Below, piece after piece: positions 31,401 through 41,900 of a stretch of 64,000 nt of DNA. Source of the stretch: Takakia lepidozioides (lineage: Eukaryota; Streptophyta; Takakiopsida; Takakiales; Takakiaceae). Both the position numbers and the translations under genes were made by a program. The notes beneath the pieces were generated by a model that saw only the letters and a list, made by a program, of their open reading frames with translations, had not been told where the DNA came from and searched no databases. Position 1 is the first letter of the stretch; each line of letters opens with the position of its first letter. The stretch spans positions 35,898,001-35,962,000 of the forward strand of contig CM060731.1 of NCBI GenBank assembly GCA_030704615.1, written 5' to 3'.

Positions 31401-32410
31401 TGTGTCGGGTAATAACTCGCTTCATGATCCGCGGCCTGATGGATGATTGGAGCACCATTCATATTCGTGACCGCGACTGAGCTTGTGAAAGCCGTTACTA
31501 TGTAACATACAAGACAAATCAATCAAATATGTGAGCAAAACATGGCACAATGACACAATACCATGAAATGAAATGAAATGAAAGACAATGGGGAGACATT
31601 GATGATAAACAACCAGGTTTTATTTCAGAACCACGTCAATTTGAGTAAGTCTCGCCTCATGTGACATGGACCAATACAAGTAACATAAACCATGTCAATG
31701 AGAGTATCAACTTCTAGAATGAGGGCTGCACTCCGTTAGCACAAGACGATGTCGGTCGATGTCGGTCGATGTACTTACGATGAAAATATTTTGAGGAAAG
31801 TCATTTCCCAAAATCACGATATTTTGACAAGGTTGGAAAAACCATTTTCAAATTTGTATTCTTTTATTGTTCCGAATGTTTTTGTCAGCAGAAGATGGAA
31901 GAAGTCCCTGAAATGTTGTCTCGAGAATCGTTGATATGGTGATGACCTCACAAAAAATATCCTCCAATATTACCCAACCAACAATGTCTTGTGCGACCGA
32001 AGTTCAGCTGTACTTCTTGAAGAATTGGTGGTCTTGCAGACTTTCAGTGAATCGCGAAGATGATGAATTACTCGTATGCTTTTCAAAACATAATGTCCAA
32101 GTAACTGACCCTGGAGTAAGATACTGAAAGTATCCAATTGGGGACTAGGTATGCTGCTCGTATGCTTCTGGAGAGTGGCTCGGTGGCGAGTACGTTGATG
32201 GAGAGAATGACATTTTCTGTGAAATCTTCAAGGAAATAGTGTCGGGTGACCAGTCAAGGTTCATCTGTGACGGGCTGTGGTACTTCTGACGATTTACTGT
32301 AAAGCACTCATAAGCTGATCACCAACTAAATAATCTCCAACTGACTAACCACCAACTAACTGATTGGAGCTGTCACAAGCAATGTCAAAAAAATTATTTA
32401 CTGCTAAGTG
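31401..32410. other. Non-coding region
   Basis: A few short plus-strand frames occur, but none looks like protein. A short ATGAA microsatellite lies near 31565. A short duplicated GATGTCGGTC occurs near 31750. Nothing else was recognised. Confidence 0.3.
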
Positions 32411-33260
32411 TTTGTTAGAGGGCTGCTTGGGACTTAGACGCTTTTACGGGTTCTGTGGGGTACCCTTAATTTTTGCGCAGACTGAGACCAACAGGAGCCT
32501 TAAAGGTGGCAGCAGCAGGCTTTAAGGGGGTTACACAGCCAACACAGCCCGACACAGCCTTACACAGCCAGTCACAACTCGGCACAGCTTGACACAGCCT
32601 GTCACAGTACATGGGGAACAGTTATCATTGACAGGGAACGACTGTGAGGGAACGACATCTGTAGAAGGAACGTGTTACTTCAGGGATGACGGTTAATTAG
32701 TTAGGTGGTTAGAACAGCTTGGGGGCAGATAAGGAGAGCGGCAACGAAAAGAAGGACACTTCACGGGGAGCGCTTCTGGGTCATGGGAAGAGGAGATCAG
32801 GCGGAGAGCAAGAAGGAGAGCATGTTAGAGGGCTGCTTGGGACTTAGACGCTTTTACGGGATCTGTGGGGTACCCTTAATTTTTATACAGACTGAGACCA
32901 ACAGGAGCCTTAGGGGTGACAGCAACAGGCTTGAAGGGGGGAGATACACAGCTTGACACAGTCCATCACTGTCCAACACAACCGCCACAGTCACCACAGC
33001 CGTCACAGCTTCGCACAGCCAACACAGCCCGTCACAGTCCGACACAGCCGACACAGCCCAACACAGCCAGTCACAGCCCGACACAGCCGCCACAGCTTCG
33101 CACAGCCCTACACAGCCCGCCACAGCCTGATACAGCCAGTCACAACTCGGCACAGCTAGGGAACAGTTATCATTGGCAGAGAACGACTGTGGGGGAACGA
33201 CATCTGAAAAAGGAACGTGTACTACAGGGATGACGGTTAGTTAGGAAAGCGGTTAGAATA
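32411..33260. repeat. Tandem duplication of about 412 bp with a CACAGCC expansion
   Basis: Both units begin TGTTAGAGGGCTGCTTGGGA (32411 and 32823) and run in parallel to GAACAGTTATCATTG, GGAACGACATCTG and GGGATGACGGTTA. Each contains an array of degenerate 8-12 bp CACAGCC-type words; the second array is much longer, roughly 32950-33150. The TG start and GGGGTACCC-like interior could be tandem LTR fragments, but no retroelement proteins are adjacent. Confidence 0.8.
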
Positions 33261-34170
33261 GCTTGTAGGTAGAAAAAGCGAAGAGCGGGGACGTCTGGGG
33301 ATCACTTCTTGGGGGGGGGACTTCTGGCATCACGGCTTGGAAATGAAGGGAAGAGCGCATCTCTGAGTGGAAAGATGGAGAGCACGGAGTAGGAGAAGAG
33401 ACGATCTGTTGATACTTGATGAATGCAAGCTGTAGAATTGTAATGTAGAGTAGATTAGAGACACCATGGCTTCAGCCTGATACTTGATAGATATTAATCT
33501 GATACATACTTCATACTCACACTGTGTAGAGAGACCTGAGTGAAGCTGTGGAATGAATGGATGAGCGGAAGGAATCTGATAGATTTCTGAAGCAATATGA
33601 TACTTAATTGCAGACAGTAAGGTAACTCGCTAACATGAACGCGGGAAGGAGTACAAATAGGAAACACCCCCATGATACACTAGCTGTAGGTCATGACTGA
33701 TTGTTCTGAGCGGGCTGAGTGCTTAGAGATTTCCAACTCTTCTATCTTGGAGTTCCCACCTCGGATAGCGTGTTTGGTTTGGCCAAGAGCTTGTCTTGAT
33801 AAGGCAAGACTTCAGAAAATTGTGCGCATGTGCTGGCAAAGATGGCCACTGTAGACCATGCCCAGGGGAAAGCTCTGGGTAGAACAGGCCAAGGGTCCAA
33901 ATTTGAAGATACATGTACACGTACTGAAAGTAGACCAGGCCGTCTTCAAATGGACGACTCTTTATCTGAGAATGGTCTTGCATATGACAACAGAAAGTTG
34001 CATCAACAGGGCTGTTGCCGGTGAGACAGGTGCTTGTGGAGTAGTTGTTCAGAGCCTCTGTGGGGGTGAATGTATTGGAATGGGACGATGTTGTGCTGCC
34101 TAGCTTCCCCAGTTGGGCTTCCGTCAGTTGCTGGTTCAACCACCTGCACCCAATACCAGGAACACCTCTA
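33261..34170. other. Region between the tandem repeat and the P1 gene copy
   Basis: The first part repeats short motifs (GATACTTGAT several times, 33410-33610) and may belong to the same element as the tandem repeat. The second part is downstream of the P1 copy and should include its 3' flank. No other gene was recognised. Confidence 0.3.
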
Positions 34171-34539
34171 TCAAGACTCCTGGGCGTTCAAAATTGCACT
34201 GACAAGTTTTCTTGGGCAGCATTTGTGGGGTTCTTTCAATCTGTCCTCCTTTTTCTCTTCCTCCTTGGAGGCAGCTTCTACTGCAGCCCCACTTCCGGCA
34301 GCGGGTGCACTGCTCACAGCCACAGCGCCGCCACCTCCTGATCCAACATTGATGATGAGGTCATCAACACTTCTCTTCTCCAATAGCTTGGCGAACAGAG
34401 CGGGCCAGTATGACTCCTCTTGCACATTGGCGGCCTTCACTAGCGTTGCAATCTTGTCGGCAATGATGGGAATGTCGTCATCATGTAAAATCAGAGCAGC
34501 GTAAGTGCAGGCAAGCTCGTTGTGCGCCACGGCGGCCAT
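34171..34539 (-). CDS. 60S acidic ribosomal protein P1, C-terminus altered
   Basis: This intronless frame of 122 residues begins [18 protein letters not shown] and continues through [29 protein letters not shown] and a Gly/Ala hinge, all typical of eukaryotic P1. P1 with P2 forms the ribosomal stalk that recruits translation GTPases. The usual ending, an acidic Lys/Glu run followed by SDDDMGF(G/S)LFD, is missing. After EEEKKED the frame continues as [14 protein letters not shown] to a stop. The lack of introns and changed end suggest a retrocopy or a late frameshift. An unrecognised splice near 34250 that restores the normal tail cannot be excluded. Confidence 0.8.
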   Translation of the reverse strand: MAAVAHNELACTYAALILHDDDIPIIADKIATLVKAANVQEESYWPALFAKLLEKRSVDDLIINVGSGGGGAVAVSSAPAAGSGAAVEAASKEEEKKEDRLKEPHKCCPRKLVSAILNAQES

Positions 34540-35050
34540 CGCTTCTCAACAAGACGCCGCACTCGAGAATCCAGACAAAGAGAATCCAGAGAGCAGGGGC
34601 TGCCAAGCGTGTGCCTGCGAAGGAGGATCCCAGCGCAACCTCTGTTGGTAGATTGCAATTCCACCATTTCGGGCACTTGTAGGGCACGGTATTTTGACCT
34701 TGTTGGGAACCTGCAGTGAATCGCAAAAAAAAACGTGGGAACAGTTTTTAATGGCGAGAACGTTTTGGTGTTTAAAAAAAAAAACCTTTTGATCTAATTT
34801 AAATGATGTAGAGCCTAATTGGTCATAACTTTGTCAGATGGACTCCGTTTGACTCAGTTTTTGGGGGGATAGTTGCAGAAAGGGGAAATCTACCCATCTA
34901 GACCTGTTTTTTTTTTTTTTTTTTTTTTTTTGGGACTCTGCTAAAAATCTATGGAATTTTTAGAGTGTTAGTATGCCATGAAAGATCCACAATTCTATTT
35001 CTAGAACCTGTTCTGGTCTATATGAGAGACAAATCTGTGGATGTCCTTCT
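34540..35050. other. 5' flank of the P1 copy
   Basis: This includes the probable leader of the P1 gene and, farther away, a run of about 28 T residues at 34908-34934 on the plus strand. No other feature was recognised. Confidence 0.3.
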
Positions 35051-35560
35051 TGTATGGCTGGGGGAAATGAGGACGTAATTGAAGGGCAGGTCTCTTCTCT
35101 TAGCCTGTGCACCCAAGGGGACAAGATTTATGTCTCTCAAGGAACTCAGACTGATTTGAGTGGAAAACAGTTGGACGAGTTGATTGCATATTGGGAGTCA
35201 GGCATTAGCAATAGACAACAAACTGTTGTAGTTCATTAGCAATGACAAGTTTGTTTTGCTTGAGGGAGATGCAGTCATTCGCAATGAGGACACCCGCAAC
35301 CGTCTCAAAGCTTTCGAGTTGAGAGACTGTCAGACCCTACCTTTATTTTCTTCAGCGTTCAGTGCTAGGGAGATAGAGGAGTATTGCTTTGTCTCTACCT
35401 GACAGAAAGAGGAGGAAGGTTGGTTAGAGCGAGCTACTGTAGCTTGGGACAAGGTTAGTGACAGGTTTCTAGACATAGATATACCTCATATACCTTACCA
35501 TCATGCAGAGCGAGGCACTTTGAGAGAAGTCTGGCAGTTGATAGCATAGATCAGGATTAG
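35051..35560 (+). pseudogene. Broken coding remnant of unknown family
   Basis: A frame from 35054 reads MAGGNEDVIEGQVSSLSL, and adjacent frames continue as protein-like text (EDTRNRLKAFELRDCQTLP, GWLERATVAWDKVSDRF) with stops at about 35237, 35400 and 35545. The pattern is that of a decayed exon, perhaps part of the retroelement that follows. I do not recognise the family. Confidence 0.35.
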
Positions 35561-36069
35561 ATCTTGCTTGGTCGAGCTTCTATTCTTCCCCTCCATCTCT
35601 GTACTATTCTCATTACCTTGTACTTGTAGTTGCCAAAGCCTCTCTTGGTGGAGGCCAGTCAGTCCGGGGTTGTGGGCTGGGATATTCTGCAGGATCAGCA
35701 TTGCAGATGGATTTTGGTGTGTGGGTGTTGATGTTTTGATTTCTTGTGTTTGGATCCCCCCCAACACCTGCATGCTTGACTGTGCGCCATGTTGGTTTTG
35801 TGTGGGCGCTTGCTTTCAAAGGGATTAGGCCGGATTTGATCACCGGTCAATCCTAGAGTATGTTGTCGGTGGTGAGGCTGGAGTGATGACCAGCAAGACC
35901 ACCAGTGTTTCTTCTATGGTGAGACTGGGTTGATGACCAGCCAACCATAGGAGTTCTTGCGGTGGATGCAGGTGCAGGTGCCCTGAGCCACTGGGATATG
36001 ACCCTTAAACTGCAACAGGTGCCTGCCCGTGTCACTATTAGAATTAGTACTAGAGCCTTATAGTGTCAC

Positions 36070-37713
36070 GTGGGGGAGGTGCACATTGTAAGTGTCATCA
36101 CGGAGTTACCCAGGGGTTCTGAGGGGAGTGTGGCTACAGGCAGTAGCAGTGAGAGTGGGTTCACCAGACGAGGTGTTCGTTTCATACCACCTTCACCTCC
36201 ACCCTCAACTAGTGCAGAGTCAGACACAGACTCGGAGGCTTCATCAACAGGTGTGCAGTTTCATTCGCCATTGTTGTGGGACGACATGGAAGAGATGTAT
36301 GGAGCTACCAAGGGGCCTCGTAGGTACTCTGGAGCTGTGGGCACAATTGAGCTGGATGACTTTATCCAGGAGTTCGACAGCTGGTGTTATTTGCAGCAGA
36401 TGCGCAATCCACAGCTGTTCACCCCATTCATGGCGTGGAAGGGATTGTTCCAGCATTTGGAAGACCCGCCTATGGACGATTACCATGAGTTCATGCGAGG
36501 ACATGAAACAGAGATTGAGGAGTGGAGGATGTATTGGTCACCTGACTATGTCTCCATTACTCGAGGCACGACGCGACCAGTAGTTGCATCAGTACCAATA
36601 TCTCTCACTGCCAGCACTAGTAGTGGAACAAGTAGTGCCGGTACTTCTGCAGGTGGTACCAGTTCAAAAGGTGCTACTACTCCTCCTGCCACGACTACAA
36701 CACATGTGCCTAGATTCAATCCGGTGGTGGAGTTCTTCCAGGAGTTGCGGAGGAACTACCAAGATGTACGGACAGAGAAGCTGCGAAGTTTGCAAGACTT
36801 CCAGCGCAAACCCAGTGAGAGTTTGCGAGAGGCCTACAGTCGTATGAGGCGCTTGATAAGTGTGACCCAAGGGGTTACTGAAGCTCAGGCAATCCAGTTC
36901 TGGTATGGAATTTCGGACAAGGAGCTCAGGAGAAGGGTGCGGGATGCAACCCTGTTACAAACAGCCCAACCCACATTAGCAGATGTGTTTCTGCTGGCTG
37001 AGCGGATTGAGCTCAACATGGTGGAGGAGCGAGTTGTTACCATTGGATTTGGCAAGGACATGCCTGCACGAGGCGCAGCTGTCAGCCCACAGGCACAAGG
37101 GACTGCCCAACAGCGTGGTCAGGGGGGCAAGGTTTCCCAACCCAAGTTCCATGGAGCTTACAGGGGACCTCAGGTGCAGAGGCCCGTGGCATCTTTTGCA
37201 GACCAACAGCAACCAGGGGTGATATGTTGGACATGTGGAGGACCCCATGTCAAGAGAGATTGCCCAGAGAGTGGCAGAAGGCTGGCACAAGCACAACCTG
37301 CACAGTTGCAGTGTGGGCATTGTGGCAAGTATGGGCATGGAGATGCCCAGTGTTATGACTTGCATCCTAAGTTGCGGCCAGGCCAGTTCCAAGGGAACAA
37401 TGGTGGCCGGGGGCGAGATGGACCAGCCCAGAGAGGACGAGGTGGTCGGGCACGAGGTGCAGGCCAAGGGCAAGCTCAACATGGCCAAGGACGCGGAGGT
37501 CAGGGTGTTCTTCCGAATGTCGATGGCAGGATTGACCCAAACCTGGCAGTGGTATCTGCAAGTTTGAGGTGCATGTTGTGTGGGTCTGCTAGAGGGGCAG
37601 CCACCATACTGGTGTGTGATCGATGCTCTAGAGGTTGGCATATGGGATGCTTGACTCCACCTCTTGAGACGGTTCTGGATGGGGATTGGTTATGTCCACA
37701 TTGCATTGGATAG
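36070..37713 (+). CDS. Retroelement Gag-like protein with two zinc knuckles and a C-terminal PHD finger
   Basis: This is a 547-residue open frame after an in-frame TAG at 36061. There is no ATG until codon 73 (36286), so initiation may be non-AUG, spliced or at M73. An acidic Ser-rich N-terminus is followed by a GTIELDDFIQEFDSW block, and a retrotransposon-gag-like helical region (EFFQELRRNYQDVRTEKL to LADVFLLAERIELNM) covers about residues 215-315. Zinc knuckles lie at 386-398 (CWTCGGPHVKRDC) and 415-428 (CGHCGKYGHGDAQC). A Gly/Arg-rich linker leads to a complete C4HC3 PHD finger at 501-545 (CMLCGS, CDRCSRGWHMGC, WLCPHC). Gag proteins coat element RNA; PHD fingers usually bind histone H3 tails. 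Their combination suggests a chromatin-targeting role, but that is inference. Confidence 0.85.
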   Translation: MGEVHIVSVITELPRGSEGSVATGSSSESGFTRRGVRFIPPSPPPSTSAESDTDSEASSTGVQFHSPLLWDDMEEMYGATKGPRRYSGAVGTIELDDFIQEFDSWCYLQQMRNPQLFTPFMAWKGLFQHLEDPPMDDYHEFMRGHETEIEEWRMYWSPDYVSITRGTTRPVVASVPISLTASTSSGTSSAGTSAGGTSSKGATTPPATTTTHVPRFNPVVEFFQELRRNYQDVRTEKLRSLQDFQRKPSESLREAYSRMRRLISVTQGVTEAQAIQFWYGISDKELRRRVRDATLLQTAQPTLADVFLLAERIELNMVEERVVTIGFGKDMPARGAAVSPQAQGTAQQRGQGGKVSQPKFHGAYRGPQVQRPVASFADQQQPGVICWTCGGPHVKRDCPESGRRLAQAQPAQLQCGHCGKYGHGDAQCYDLHPKLRPGQFQGNNGGRGRDGPAQRGRGGRARGAGQGQAQHGQGRGGQGVLPNVDGRIDPNLAVVSASLRCMLCGSARGAATILVCDRCSRGWHMGCLTPPLETVLDGDWLCPHCIG

Positions 37714-37970
37714 TGGGAGTGGATACAACCATGGAAGACTAACAAGCAATGCAAGGCCCAGCTACAGGAGACCTTGAATACACGAGGTCCTGGCTCAAGT
37801 TCACAGATTGCAAGACGGCGACTAACGATGGGGCTACTCTTGTACCCGGCCTCTTGGTCAATAGAGTTTGAGTACAATAGGGACAGTGATAGAGGACTTA
37901 GTACGGCTGTGGCTATTACATCTTGTAGCTATCTGGAGTTAGAGGGACCTATCCACCAGCAAGGGGGGCG

Positions 37971-38487
37971 ATTGTGGCAGACTACTTTATTGTGCATATA
38001 TGTGTGGTGTGGTTTGGATAGCGATGTAGTTGTATAGCGATACGTATGCGCACGACAGCTGTCAAGTTAAATAAGCACAGTGTGAAACTAACTAGAATAA
38101 AGCTAGTTATTTGTATTTGGATTTAGGTCAAGTGTTAAATCAGGTGTCAAGTTTAGTTTGACACCTGAACCGTCTTATCTTCACGAGAGCGTCAGTCGCG
38201 CAGCTCATCTCTCTCGAGTTGAGCCTGCGCGACCGAGCTCCTTCATGCTTTAGAATCTGAGTGTGCTTATGTAGGGGTATAGGTTGTTGTGGGGTGGAGT
38301 CCCCATAGCTTGGGGTGCCCCTGGCTCGACTATTATCTTAAAGAGTGATGTTGAGGGATTCCATGTTTCTTGTGTTAAGAGTGTGTTTTCAGTTTTCTAT
38401 CATTGTGGGAGATTACTTTATTGTGCATATATGTGTGGTGTGGTTTGGACAGCGATGTAGTTGTGTAGCGATACGTATGCGCACGAC
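37971..38487 (+). repeat. Pair of 86-bp direct repeats downstream of the Gag gene
   Basis: 37971-38056 and 38402-38487 are nearly identical (ACTTTATTGTGCATATATG, then AGCGATACGTATGCGCACGA), with an offset of 431 bp. The sequence between includes GGGGTGGAGTCCCCATAGC, related to 58250-58290 in copy 2. They may mark the ends of a short LTR or an internal duplication. Confidence 0.7.
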
Positions 38488-38962
38488 AAAGAGGAGTTGT
38501 TTGGTTCACACCCACTGTGAGTATACTGAGAGGCAGCTCACCCTAGTGTTGTGGCCGTTATCTCGCAGGAGAGCATTCCACCTCAACCGAAGTGCTCAAC
38601 TAACCGGAATACTTTAGTTTGGGGTTGTCAGACATCGCATTGGAGGGGCTTCTCATTAGGGTTTTTTTTTTAAAAATATGAGAGGCTTACGGTTTAGCCT
38701 GAAATTGCCCGCATTCTTGTCTTTTGGGTTTATGAGTTTTTCTGGATTCCCAGTGTTGGGATTGCGTTGCTAAGTACACAAAATGATGGTTGTGAGGCGT
38801 CGTCTGTCTCCACACTTTCATGGCGCACCATGAAGAGAGCGGGATTGGTTAATTTCTTCATGGGGCATGGCTTGTAGGCTTGTTGCTCCAAAACCAAAGC
38901 GTGCTTGCCGTTGACCTCCACTACCCACTGGACCACCCAGACGCAGAGGAAGGCTAGAAACA

Positions 38963-41900
38963 ATGGCCGATGAGGCACGGCAGTACGTCGACGAAGAGGA
39001 CAAGGAGGATTTGTTGTGTGTCCCTGCGGGCGAGCACACTGGCGATTCTAGCAAAGATGTCCTTCGCCACCCAGCTCCTGCACCCTCACTTCCCCAGAAA
39101 CGCCCGTCGCCGGCAAAATCACCATCTGTAAGCACCTGCTCACTATGACGCTACATCTTCAGCATTTCTATGCATTGACATGTTGAGCATCAGCATGAAG
39201 GAAGCATGCAAATGTACAGAACGTGTTTGAGACTTTCTTACCATTCCAGGATGGAAATGCACTTCCCACACAGAAGAGGTTGAAAGGTGGAAGCCACAGA
39301 AAATCTGGTAGTGGATGTGGCACAACTTTGAATGCATTCACATTTGGAAAGTTCTCTGCATAAGACTTTCGGGAATTCTGGGTAATATGTACAATGCAAA
39401 GTCATGTTTCGTGAAGTGGCAGTTCAATGGCAATAGCTCACTTTGGGAATTTCAAATTGGGGAGATGGCTTTGCTGGAAAAATTTGCATGTAGCAAGGGA
39501 GGGATGCCCGAGCATATAGGCAGTGAAACCCCACAATGGGATAGGAAATCAAGCCCTTTCGCTATATCTTCATCGTGTAGACAGTTTGGGTTAAAGTCAA
39601 AGGCTCTTACTAAGAGGTTGATACACAGTGATGTTTCTGTTTACAACTAAAATGCAATATCCATTCAAATGAGTCCATCTACCCACTGATGCAAGTTCTT
39701 GTATGCACGCTTTGATACAAGCATGCCAATGGTTTGTGAGGTCTCCCCACTAGGTAGGCTTTGGAATTGGCCATGTAGATTTGGCTCAGCCCCCACTTTT
39801 CAAGTTGGGTAAACAAAAGTGTGGGGCACCTGATGAGGCTGAGGGGATGAGGACCTGCTCATAGTAGGATGAGTACAATCAAAGCATTAAAATGGCAGGT
39901 GCACGGCGTTAATTTTTTTTAAGTTTGAATGATTTCATTTGAATGCTTTGATTGACTTTAATGTTTGAATTGGTTTTTATTCTGTGCAGGCTAGGAAGAG
40001 GCGAGCTTCCATCGAAGGCACTGCAGCTGTGTTGGGCAGTCCATCGGGGCGGGGGTTGTTGAAACAAGTCAACCATGCTACAAACAAGTCCCCAGGCGCA
40101 GCACGACCACCTCCACGACCTATTCCACAGTACCCTCCGTACACACATTACCTACATGCCTACCCCACCCCCGATCAGTATGGCGCTGCGGACCCTTACA
40201 ACCCGCACATCCAATACAAGCCCCCTCCAGGTGGCTACCCATAGCAGCCATATGCCCATTCTCCTCCACATATTCCCCCTTACCTCCCAGACCCACATGC
40301 TTACCCGGCATCTACACGTCCACCATACGAACCTTTTGGGCCATACGGTGGGCGATACCGTCCCGCCCCCCATTCCCCATGGCAAGCCCCAGCTGCCCCA
40401 CCACCTGAGGAGGCAAAGGGACACATCCCTATGACCAAGAAGGAGCGAGCTAATGCTTTGAGGCAGGCGAACAGACGAGCTAGGGCAGAGGCAATCCGAA
40501 ACCATGATGCGCGAGAGGAAGATGGACTCCCCCCTCAAGTGCTTCCGGTTGACAAAGCTGGAGAGCCCATTGGACCAGCACGCAATACCTGGCATGCAAC
40601 CCTCAAAGGCCAGATGTGGCGTTGGTGTGACATGTCAATGCATATTGCAGCGCAGGATGAATCTGTCATTGAAGAAATATACATTATTCTAAACTCTACA
40701 TTTGCGTACACGCCACGTGGTCTTGACTATGAGCACATGAGGAAGACACTTGGCGTTGCCTTGAAAACCCAAAGGCACGAGATCCATGCAATGTACAAGG
40801 TAGGCGAGGCCTGCGCATCTGAAGGAAGCAAATTGGGACAGGCTGGTATCGTATTGGCAGACAGCAGGATTCAGCGCAAAAAGTGCCCTCATGAAGGTTG
40901 CAAATTCATCAATCAAGAAGCCTTCAAAACAGGACGTGGTGGGAAGACATTTGTTGAGGCTCGGCTTGTAAGTTCACACACCAGTCTTTTTGCCCTCTTT
41001 GCCTTGGCTGATTGTTGTGACACGTTGTCTATAATGGGGTGTCCATTTCCCCCATTTTACACCATGTTAGGAGGGAAGTACAAAGTGCCACCAGGCTTTG
41101 TTATTGAATTCTCCAAATTAAGTGGAGTGCAATCAGGGTTTTCTTGAAGGGGTGCTGCCTGTGGAGTGAACTAAGGTGTTCATTCACCTTGTCGCAAAGT
41201 GCTTGTAGGCTTTTCTTTAAGGGGGGAGGCAGGTTTCTTGAATTACGCTTCATTTCCCGAGTGCTACTAGCCTTTTCTATTGCAGGGAGACCCTACCCAG
41301 CGCATCTTTAAGGGTGGAGGTGTGTCCAAGAGTCACTTCAATAGCGAATCAAATGGACTGTTTTTTGCGGTAGGAGTTTTTTGTGAGTGCTATGTAGTAG
41401 TCATCTGTAAAATTGGGCGAGGTTGCAATCGTCAAGTACAATGCTAATGTTTCTTGCTTGGTCCTGGCAAGTGGTCAGTAATACAATTTGCCAGACTTCT
41501 TGAAGGAGATAGAGACCCAGTTTTGCAATTTTGTTATGCCTTGGTTACATTTCTGTATTTCTTCCAATTGGGTCTCGCCATGGTCAGAATAGTGGTGCAA
41601 CTTCATGTAAGTTGTCCCTCATGTTCATCAAGAAATGCAAGTAGAATCGTATGAAAGTTATATTCGGGGAGTGCGAGGTCTGTGTGACGACGTGATTTTC
41701 ACCAGTTGCTGCTTAGACATATTGTGTTGATGTCGTTGCCAGAGTGCTGCTCTCATTCTCTGATTTCAGATTATGTCTACTGTCAGAGTTGTGAAGCTGC
41801 ATAAAATTGTTGCTTTCTGAGTTCTGGAGGCGCAATAATCTGTATTAAGCCATTCCCCAAATGAATGAAACTCATTATTAAGAGCTAATTTGCACTTGAT

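Larger units (their letters stand above)
35600..38640 (+). mobile_element. Gag-only LTR-type retroelement, copy 1
   Basis: The core is the Gag-like gene at 36070-37713. Upstream non-coding sequence (TGCATGCTTGACTGTGCGCC near 35770, then TTTGATCACCGG) is shared with the second copy at about 60330-60400. Downstream, a purine-rich AAGGGGGGCGATTG at 37961-37974 looks like a polypurine tract followed by the start of a terminal repeat (TGTGGCAG). No protease, reverse transcriptase or integrase is present. The 5' boundary and a matching 5' LTR were not found, so the limits are approximate. A TR-GAG-like non-autonomous element is the best description. Confidence 0.6.

Noticed and set aside
32854-33233. 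Open frames of about 100 codons on both strands
   Set aside because: They come from the CACAGCC array; the repetitive Thr/Gln/His-rich or Ala/Val/Cys-rich text is compositional.
36976-37641. 221-codon minus-strand open frame
   Set aside because: It lies antisense to the Gag-PHD frame and has no protein-like features of its own.
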